Of a DNA stretch of 5,630 nt, positions 1 to 5,630 are shown piece by piece (positions within the stretch are counted from its first letter, which is position 1; each line of letters opens with the position of its first letter). The stretch is from Acidobacteriota bacterium. GTDB lineage: Bacteria > Acidobacteriota > UBA6911 > RPQK01 > JADFOI01. Below the pieces are notes generated by a model. That model was not told the origin of the DNA. It ran no database searches and saw only the letters and a program-made list of their open reading frames with translations. Both the position numbers and the translations under genes were made by a program. The DNA lies in the NCBI GenBank assembly GCA_030624355.1, contig JAUXKG010000188.1, positions 1 to 5,630 of the forward strand, written 5' to 3'.

Positions 1-1262
1 ACCTCTTCTTTCCAGAAAAACGTCCCTTCTTTCTGGAGAACGCCGGTCTGTTTGCGGTAGGAGAACCGGAGGAGGTGGATCTCTTCTTCAGCCGGCGGAT
101 CGGTATCGGGACCGAAGGCGAACTCATTCCGATAGTGGCGGGCGCACGACTGACCGGAAAGCTGGGCGGGACCAATATCGGATTCCTCAACATGCAGACT
201 GAGGAAGGGCAAGGAATGACACCCGCCAACAATTTCACCGTGGCCCGCGTCAGCAGAGAGTTGCCCCACCGCTCTTCCCTGGGGGCGATTTTCGTTAACC
301 GCCAGGGAACCGGTGATGCGGCTTCTGAAAGAGACCACAACCGAACCTATGGCGTGGATGGACGCTGGGGAATCGGTGAGTACGGGGAACTCTCCGCCTT
401 TGCGGCCCAAACAAGCACACCAGACAGTAAGAACGGACAGTACGCCTACAGAGTCGGTGCCAGCTACAACTCTGCCGCCTGGCTTTTGCGGGGCGCTTAC
501 ATGGAAGTGGCCGAGGACTTCAACCCCGAAGTCGGCTTCCTGCAGAGAAGGGGCGGATTCCGCAAACCCGACATTCTTATCTGGCGCCGCTATCGGCCCA
601 AGAGTTTTTGGGGACTCCATGAATTACGGCCTCACGTCAGCTACGTGGGCTACTGGAACCCGGATGGCTTTCAGGAAAGTGGCCGACTGCATCTGGATAA
701 CCATCTGGAGTGGAAGAACGGACATGAGATTCACACCCAGGTGAACTTCACCCGAGAAGGCATCACCCAGCCGTTTGAAATCTCTCCCGACGTTCTTGTG
801 CCTGAAGGGACCTACGATGACACTAACTTTCAGTTTACAGTCCTCACCAACCAGGGAGCCCCTCTGAGTGTTCGTGTGGAAACCTTCGTGGGAGGCTTCT
901 TCGGCGGTGATCGAATGGCCTTGACACCTTCCATGAGATTCCGCGTCGGGGAAGCCTTCAACACCGAGCTGAGCCTAGAGCACAATGACATTGACCTTCC
1001 GGGCGGCAGCTTCGAAACCAACCTGGGCCGGGCTCGAATCTCTTACTCTTTTAATCCCAAGGTCTTTGTAGAGACTTTGATTCAGTACAACGACCGGTCC
1101 GACATCTGGTCGATGAACTTCCGATTCGGCTGGCTTCAAACAGCCAACGTGGGACTTTTTGTCGTGTACAATCACAGGCGAGGTTTCAACGACCTTGTGG
1201 AGGACACACCTGATCGGAGTCTGGTGGTGAAATTCAGCCGACTCTTTGATCTGCTGGACTAA
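1..1262 (+). CDS. DUF5916 domain-containing protein, C-terminal part (5' truncated by window edge)
   Basis: This is the C-terminal 420 or so residues of a DUF5916 protein; the reading frame is open from the first base (codon 3-5 is Leu) to the TAA at 1260-1262. It aligns without a frameshift to residues 341-766 of the downstream gene at 2665-4965, so about 340 residues (signal peptide and CBM9-like domain) lie left of the window. The GTG at 75 is internal and not the true start, because conserved family sequence (FFPEKRPFFLENAGLF) precedes it in frame. The body is built of short stretches with alternating hydrophobic and polar residues, separated by Gly/Asp/Asn-rich turns, which suggests an outer-membrane beta-barrel; that is inference. 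The function of DUF5916 is not established. It ends in LFDLLD rather than the terminal aromatic residue usual for barrels, although a Phe lies near the end. An EEP-family gene follows after a short gap. Confidence 0.88.
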   Translation, partial: LFFPEKRPFFLENAGLFAVGEPEEVDLFFSRRIGIGTEGELIPIVAGARLTGKLGGTNIGFLNMQTEEGQGMTPANNFTVARVSRELPHRSSLGAIFVNRQGTGDAASERDHNRTYGVDGRWGIGEYGELSAFAAQTSTPDSKNGQYAYRVGASYNSAAWLLRGAYMEVAEDFNPEVGFLQRRGGFRKPDILIWRRYRPKSFWGLHELRPHVSYVGYWNPDGFQESGRLHLDNHLEWKNGHEIHTQVNFTREGITQPFEISPDVLVPEGTYDDTNFQFTVLTNQGAPLSVRVETFVGGFFGGDRMALTPSMRFRVGEAFNTELSLEHNDIDLPGGSFETNLGRARISYSFNPKVFVETLIQYNDRSDIWSMNFRFGWLQTANVGLFVVYNHRRGFNDLVEDTPDRSLVVKFSRLFDLLD

Positions 1263-1405
1263 TCTCCCGGTCATGGGATTTGGGCACTTCGAAATCCGAA
1301 GGCAAAATGCCGTTAGCACACTTGAAAAGAAAAAGTGAACAACTCTGAGATTTGCCCGTTTTGAATCAGATCCCTAACCAGGTACAGGTCGGACCTCCCA
1401 GTGTA

Positions 1406-2617
1406 ATGGATCACCAGCTGGCGCCCCTCCTTCCTCGATTCAATCTTTTTGATTCGACCCGGGAACTGGAAGACTCGGCACTCTATTCCAAAGTACGCAT
1501 CGAGATCGAAACAGTTCTGGGGAGCGTGGTTCATGAGAATCTGGCTCCCGAAGTCAACTCATCCCATGCGCGCGTTCGGGCCGCCGCCTGGAACATCGAG
1601 AGGGGCGTTGAACTGGAAGGACTTTTGCAAGTTCTCTCTCAACACCCGTTACTGAAAACCAGCGACATTCTGCTCCTGACCGAACTGGACTACGGGATGG
1701 CCCGCACGCGAAACCTCTTCGTGGCCCGTGAAATCGCCAAGGCTCTGGCCTTGAACTATGCCTTTGCTCCCTGCTACATCGCTTTAGACAAGGGTAGTGG
1801 TCTGGAAAGCAATGTGGCCGGGGAAAACACCCACTCCTATCACGGCAATGCCCTGTTCTCTCGACATCCTATGAGAGAGGTTCATTCCATTGCCCTTCCG
1901 AATGGCAGAGATCTGATGCGAGGAAAGGAAAAGCGTCTGGGCACTCAACGAGCCGTGGTCGCCCTCATTGACCATCCCTCAGGAGCTTTTTGGGCGGTCA
2001 GCCTCCATTTGGACGCTCACTCCACCCAAAAACACCGCCATCTTCAACTGACCATGGTTCTGAACCATTTGGAAACCCTGAGTCCGGCATTGCCGGTTCT
2101 CATTGGAGGCGACTGGAACACCTCCACGCACAACTCACGACGAGCTCTGTATTCGATACTGGGATACTGCAGACGAGTCCTGATGGGGGTACACCATGTC
2201 CTGAAAAACCACTACCCTCACCCGGATCGCTGGTTTGAGAGACATCTGTTTCGTGAACTGGAGGTACGGGGCTATCGATATCGCGATCTGAACGAACCGG
2301 GCACCTGCACACTTCATTACAACATCCAGGATCTGGCCGCCAACAACAGAATGGCGGACTGGATTCCCAACTGGTGCTTCTGGTTCATCAACTGGGCCCT
2401 GGAGAGAAGCGATGGACGCTGCTCCATGAAACTGGACTGGTTCGCAGGAAAAGATCTTTTGCCCGATCCCGATTCCAAACCCCGGGTGCTGGGTGAGGTA
2501 CACAACGAAAATGAAATGCTCTCTGACCACGATCCGATCGTTCTCGATTTCCGGCTCGACCCACGGCAGGCAACAGCACCCTCCAACCCCGGTCTCGGAC
2601 ATCAACTGCGAGAATAG
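1406..2617 (+). CDS. Endonuclease/exonuclease/phosphatase (EEP) superfamily protein
   Basis: This is a probable metal-dependent phosphodiesterase or phosphatase of the DNase I-like EEP fold. Numbering from the ATG at 1406 (403 aa), the family motifs appear in order: WNIERG at 62-67 (Asn63), TELD at 92-95 (metal-binding Glu93), HGNALFSR at 146-153, SLHLD at 199-203 (His201), GGDWN at 234-238 (Asp236, Asn238), LDW at 343-345 and SDHDP at 373-377 (Asp374, His375). All expected catalytic residues are present, so it is likely active. About 100 residues separate GGDWN from LDW, including a Trp-rich stretch at 316-332; this looks like an insertion that could shape substrate choice. No signal peptide is visible, so it is probably cytoplasmic. 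The start is uncertain: an in-frame stop lies at 1346-1348, and TTG at 1352 would add 18 residues. Neither start has a clear ribosome binding site. The substrate (nucleic acid, phospholipid or inositol phosphate) cannot be told from the sequence. Confidence 0.86.
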   Translation: MDHQLAPLLPRFNLFDSTRELEDSALYSKVRIEIETVLGSVVHENLAPEVNSSHARVRAAAWNIERGVELEGLLQVLSQHPLLKTSDILLLTELDYGMARTRNLFVAREIAKALALNYAFAPCYIALDKGSGLESNVAGENTHSYHGNALFSRHPMREVHSIALPNGRDLMRGKEKRLGTQRAVVALIDHPSGAFWAVSLHLDAHSTQKHRHLQLTMVLNHLETLSPALPVLIGGDWNTSTHNSRRALYSILGYCRRVLMGVHHVLKNHYPHPDRWFERHLFRELEVRGYRYRDLNEPGTCTLHYNIQDLAANNRMADWIPNWCFWFINWALERSDGRCSMKLDWFAGKDLLPDPDSKPRVLGEVHNENEMLSDHDPIVLDFRLDPRQATAPSNPGLGHQLRE

Positions 2618-2664
2618 ACCATTTCGGGAGAAAAAAGGGCGGAACAATTTCGGGTGTTCAACGT

Positions 2665-4965
2665 ATGAGTAACTCTATGGGGTTTGGGAGGTGGACTGTT
2701 TGCACCATTCTATTTGCGCTGATCGAACCGTTGTTTCTATGCGCGACGGTAGTTGCAGCACAGAACGATTCCCCTCCCTCGACACCGCCAGTGGCTATTG
2801 CCACCAAAGTGGAGAAGGCTCCGGACCTGGATGGTGAGGTGCTGGGGGACCCGGCCTGGGCCTCCGCCAAGCCCGCATCCCGCTTTTGGCAAAACGCTCC
2901 CGATGAAGGACAGCCGGCATCGGAACGGACCGAGGTTCGAGTCATCTACACACTCGACACAATCTACTTCGGCGTTGTTTGCTACGACAGGGATCCCGAC
3001 TCCATCATCGTAACCGACAGCCTGCGCGATTCGTCTCTGGACGACACCGACAGCTTCCAGATCATTGTGGATACCTACCTGGACCGCCAGAACGGATTTG
3101 TCTTTGGCACCAACCCGGCGGCCATCGAATTTGACGGTCAGGTCGTCAACGAGGGTGCCGGTTCCGGCTTCGGCAGGCAGTCAGGGGCAAGAAACCCGAG
3201 GCAAACAACACAAGCGGGCTCAGGCGGAGGTTTCAACCTCAACTGGGACGGCTCCTGGGAGGTTCGAACGCGCATCTCCGACATCGGCTGGAGCGCCGAA
3301 TTTGCCATTCCCATGCGTACCCTTCGATTTTCCGGCGAAAGTCCGCAGACCTGGGGACTGAACTTCCAACGCAACATCCGGAGGCGCAATGAAACCTCCT
3401 TCTGGGCTCCTCTGCCCCGCGCCTACAACCTTTACCGAGTCTCCTGGGCCGGCACCCTCACCGACCTGGAGTTGTCCTCTCCCCGCAATCTGAAGATCAT
3501 TCCCTACGCCTTGGGTGAATACATCCTTCAGGGTGAAGAACCCAGCAATACCAACTGGCTGGGAAATGTGGGAGCGGACCTCAAGTACAGCGTCACACCC
3601 AGCTTAACGCTGGATTTGACCTACAACACCGATTTTGCTCAGGTGGAGGTGGACGAACAGCAGATCAACCTGGACCGATTCGATCTCTTCTTCCCGGAGA
3701 AAAGACCCTTCTTTCTGGAAAACGCCGGTTTGTTCTCAGTCGGCACTCCTGGGGAAGTGGAATTGTTTTTCAGTCGCAGGATCGGCATCGGACCCGATGG
3801 CGAAGTCATTCCAATTCTGGCTGGCGCCAGGCTCTCAGGAAATTTTGCCGGTTTCAACGGCGGCGTTTTGAACATGCAGACTGAGAAACTGGGAGGGGTG
3901 GCGCCGGCCAATAATTTCACGGTAGCGCGCGTCAGGCGAGAGCTGCCCAATCGATCCTACCTTGGAGGTCTCTTTGTCAATCGCAGCGCCACCGACGACG
4001 TGCTTCCCGAGGAGGACAACAATCAGACCTTCGCCGTGGATGGGCGCTGGGGCTATGGTCAGTATGGCGAGCTCCTGGGGTTCGCCGCCAAAACAAGAAC
4101 CCCGGGCCTGGAGGGTAAGGATAATCAGCACGCCTACAAGTTCGGCACCTTTTACGACTCCGGGAAATGGCTTTTTGCAGCCGACTATACTGAGGTGGGC
4201 GAAAATTTTGATCCCCAGGTGGGGTTTTTAAAGCGGGAAGGCTTTCGCAAGCCCAGGGCCGCCATTTTTCATCGCTACCGACCGGAGAATTTTCTGGGCC
4301 TCCAGGAGCTAAGACCTCACGCCTCCTACGTCGGTTTCTGGGACTTTGACGGCTTTCAGGAGAGTGGACGCTGGCACATTGACAATCACTGGGAGTGGAA
4401 AAGCGGAGCTGAAATCCACACCGGGATAAATCTCACCAAGGAAGGATTGACGGAAGAATTTGAAATATTTCCGGGCGTGATCGTGCCTCCCGGCACCTAC
4501 GACCACACCGAGGGCCAGCTGATAGGCTTTACCAACCAGGCGGCCCCCGTGAGCATCAGAACCAGGTGGACCTTCGGCGGCTTTTTCGGCGGGGACCGCG
4601 TTCAATCCATCTCCACCCTGAAGTTCCGTATCGGCGAGACTTTCAATACAGAGTTTTCCCTGGAGCACAATGACATCAATCTTCCCGGAGGCAGCTTCGT
4701 AACCGTTCTGGGACTGACCAGAATTTCCTACTCCTTCAGTCCCAGAATCTTCATTCAAAGCCTGATTCAGTACAATGACCGGGCTGATATCTGGTCAACT
4801 AATTTCCGATTCGGCTGGCTGCAAACCGCCAACGTGGGTTTCTTTGTCGTCTACAATGACACCCGCGCTCAGGGGACATTTATGCCCGATCCTGAGTTAA
4901 ACCTGATCGTTCCCGATCGGAGTCTGACTGTGAAAATCAGCCGGCAGTTCGATTTGTTCAAGTGA
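2665..4965 (+). CDS. DUF5916 domain-containing protein with N-terminal CBM9-like domain
   Basis: This is a complete 766-residue exported protein. Residues 1-32 form a signal peptide (Arg9, a hydrophobic stretch from about 11 to 30, probable cleavage after VVAA before Gln33). Residues of about 43-250 resemble the carbohydrate-binding family 9-like (DOMON-type) domain that precedes DUF5916, including LDGEVLGDPAWASA at 55-68. A Gly/Ser/Gln-rich loop lies at 161-190. DUF5916 occupies about 270-766, with its hallmark NTDFAQVEVDEQQINLDRFD at 321-340 followed by LFFPEKRPFFLENAGLF. The C-terminal half has beta-barrel-like alternation and ends in QFDLFK, so an outer-membrane location is inferred; ligand and function are unknown. 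M5 (2677) is an alternative start. Ribosome binding is weak (CGGGTG at 2651-2656). It starts 47 bases after the EEP gene, so the two may be cotranscribed. It is a paralog of the truncated gene at 1-1262. Confidence 0.93.
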   Translation: MSNSMGFGRWTVCTILFALIEPLFLCATVVAAQNDSPPSTPPVAIATKVEKAPDLDGEVLGDPAWASAKPASRFWQNAPDEGQPASERTEVRVIYTLDTIYFGVVCYDRDPDSIIVTDSLRDSSLDDTDSFQIIVDTYLDRQNGFVFGTNPAAIEFDGQVVNEGAGSGFGRQSGARNPRQTTQAGSGGGFNLNWDGSWEVRTRISDIGWSAEFAIPMRTLRFSGESPQTWGLNFQRNIRRRNETSFWAPLPRAYNLYRVSWAGTLTDLELSSPRNLKIIPYALGEYILQGEEPSNTNWLGNVGADLKYSVTPSLTLDLTYNTDFAQVEVDEQQINLDRFDLFFPEKRPFFLENAGLFSVGTPGEVELFFSRRIGIGPDGEVIPILAGARLSGNFAGFNGGVLNMQTEKLGGVAPANNFTVARVRRELPNRSYLGGLFVNRSATDDVLPEEDNNQTFAVDGRWGYGQYGELLGFAAKTRTPGLEGKDNQHAYKFGTFYDSGKWLFAADYTEVGENFDPQVGFLKREGFRKPRAAIFHRYRPENFLGLQELRPHASYVGFWDFDGFQESGRWHIDNHWEWKSGAEIHTGINLTKEGLTEEFEIFPGVIVPPGTYDHTEGQLIGFTNQAAPVSIRTRWTFGGFFGGDRVQSISTLKFRIGETFNTEFSLEHNDINLPGGSFVTVLGLTRISYSFSPRIFIQSLIQYNDRADIWSTNFRFGWLQTANVGFFVVYNDTRAQGTFMPDPELNLIVPDRSLTVKISRQFDLFK

Positions 4966-5048
4966 GCCGGCTTCCTGGCCACATTGCTGCCGGTCGGAAG
5001 GTTCCACACCTCCCTCTTTTGTTGAATCTCCGCTTCTGGTGCATTGGC

Positions 5049-5077
5049 TGCACAACCTCTCACTTTCATGCTATGGT
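5049..5077 (+). promoter_or_regulatory. Possible promoter of the peptidase-like gene
   Basis: TGCACA at 5049-5054 (4 of 6 matches to the sigma-70 -35 consensus), a 17-base spacer and TATGGT at 5072-5077 (4 of 6) preceded by TG at 5069-5070 form an extended -10 arrangement. Transcription would begin near 5084, leaving a very short leader just in front of the ribosome binding site. Both boxes are imperfect and the host's sigma factor preferences are unknown, so this is only a candidate. Confidence 0.22.
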
Positions 5078-5084
5078 GCTATTC

Positions 5085-5091
5085 TGAGGAG
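5085..5091 (+). promoter_or_regulatory. Ribosome binding site of the peptidase-like gene
   Basis: TGAGGAG lies 8 bases before the ATG at 5100. It is the best Shine-Dalgarno sequence in the window and decides the start of the gene that runs off the right edge. The other starts in the window lack a comparable site. Confidence 0.7.
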
Positions 5092-5099
5092 ACGCTAAG

Positions 5100-5630
5100 A
5101 TGAGCCGAACCCGTCTAATGCCCTTGCTCTTTTCGCTGTTCACGCTGTTTCAAATCTCGCTGTCAGCCCAACTGCCTCACCATTTCCTGTTGGACCTGGA
5201 GACCCTGTTACTGCTGGAAGAGGAACTCTCCGGTGAGCAGGCCAAGGATCACGTCATCGCCATTACCCGCTACCACCGCATTCCCGGGTCACGGGGTTAT
5301 ACCCAGGCTGCCTCCTATATTCTGGGACAACTTCGCAGTTTCGGCTTCTCTCCGCAGGAAGCCTGGATCGAAAGTTTTGAATCGGACGGCAGGATTGAGT
5401 ATCAGACCTGGCAATCCCCTTCCGGCTGGCACATCCGCTCTGCTGAACTTCGAATGATTCAACCTAAAAATGAGCTGATCGTCCGCTATCCGGACATCGC
5501 TATGAGCGTCATCACCCACTCCAACTCGGGCCAGGTCCAGGCAGCGCTGGTGGATGTGGGAGCCGGGACCTCCGACGAAGACTATGTGGGCAAAGATGTG
5601 ACAGGCAAGCTGGTGCTGGCCACCGGAGAC
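5100..5630 (+). CDS. Probable secreted M28 family-like metallopeptidase, N-terminal part (3' truncated by window edge)
   Basis: The frame is open for 177 codons from the ATG at 5100 to the end of the window, with no stop. The start is supported by TGAGGAG 8 bases upstream. Residues 1-23 look like a signal peptide: Arg3 and Arg5, a hydrophobic core LMPLLFSLFTLFQISLS, and likely cleavage after SA before Gln24. Residues 45-78 (SGEQAKDHVIAITRYHRIPGSRGYTQAASYILGQ and onward) resemble the N-terminal helix region of secreted M28 aminopeptidases, in which a His-Arg-x-x-Gly-Ser turn is followed by a helix. The last part (ALVDVGAGTSDEDYVGKDVTGKLVLATGD) looks like the start of a PA (protease-associated) domain. 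The zinc-binding catalytic domain would lie past the edge, so peptidase activity is inferred only. It sits 134 bases after the DUF5916 gene and may have its own promoter. In the periplasm or outside the cell it would trim peptides. Confidence 0.75.
   Translation, partial: MSRTRLMPLLFSLFTLFQISLSAQLPHHFLLDLETLLLLEEELSGEQAKDHVIAITRYHRIPGSRGYTQAASYILGQLRSFGFSPQEAWIESFESDGRIEYQTWQSPSGWHIRSAELRMIQPKNELIVRYPDIAMSVITHSNSGQVQAALVDVGAGTSDEDYVGKDVTGKLVLATGD

Noticed and set aside
75..1262. Treating the GTG at 75 as the start of a short complete protein
   Set aside because: Conserved DUF5916 sequence continues in frame upstream to the first base, and the paralog has about 340 more residues before this point, so the gene is truncated by the window edge.
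1276..1311. Possible terminator hairpins after the first DUF5916 gene
   Set aside because: The stems are only 4-6 base pairs and no T-run follows, so an intrinsic terminator cannot be supported.
2135..2647. 170-codon open frame on the minus strand, opposite the EEP gene
   Set aside because: It lies opposite a gene with all the EEP motifs in order and shows no family motif of its own; it is an opposite-strand shadow.
2686..2760. Lipoprotein signal (lipobox at Cys26) in the DUF5916 protein
   Set aside because: The residues before Cys26 are LFL, and the -1 position is Leu rather than Gly, Ala or Ser, so a signal peptidase I site after VVAA is more likely.
4309..4758. 149-codon open frame on the minus strand, opposite the DUF5916 C-terminal region
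   Set aside because: The + strand frame here is conserved between two paralogs with mostly synonymous changes, which shows that the + strand is the coding one.
4966..5025. Possible terminator after the second DUF5916 gene
   Set aside because: The pairing CTTCC (4971-4975) with GGAAG (4996-5000) is short with a large loop, and the only T-run (TTTT near 5017) is well separated from it.

Overview
The window holds four genes, all on the + strand, with no RNA gene, mobile element or CRISPR array that I can see. Composition is moderately GC-rich. Gene content (DUF5916 outer-membrane-type proteins with signal peptides, and a probable secreted M28-type peptidase) suggests a Gram-negative, protein-degrading heterotroph of the Acidobacteriota/Gemmatimonadota kind. 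That placement is inference from gene families; nothing in the window fixes the taxon.

Layout: (1) bases 1-1262, the C-terminal part of a DUF5916 protein whose N-terminal CBM9-like half lies left of the window; (2) about 1406-2617 (possibly from 1352), a cytoplasmic endonuclease/exonuclease/phosphatase (EEP) superfamily enzyme with all the catalytic motifs of the fold; (3) 2665-4965, a complete 766-residue DUF5916 protein with a signal peptide, clearly a paralog of gene 1; (4) 5100-5630, the start of a secreted protein that resembles the N-terminal region of M28 family metallopeptidases and is cut by the right edge. Intergenic gaps are short (143 or 89, 47 and 134 bases), so no gene-free stretch exceeds 300 bases.

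How they fit together: genes 1 and 3 are an old, purifying-selected duplication with the EEP gene between them. Genes 2 and 3 are close enough to share a transcript. Gene 4 has its own good ribosome binding site and a possible promoter, so it may be a separate unit. If the DUF5916 proteins are outer-membrane barrels with a periplasmic ligand-binding domain, as their sequence pattern suggests, they could work with a secreted peptidase in handling external polymers or peptides, but the sequence does not prove this. I found no convincing evidence of a wholly new system; the most notable item is the paralog-EEP-paralog arrangement.
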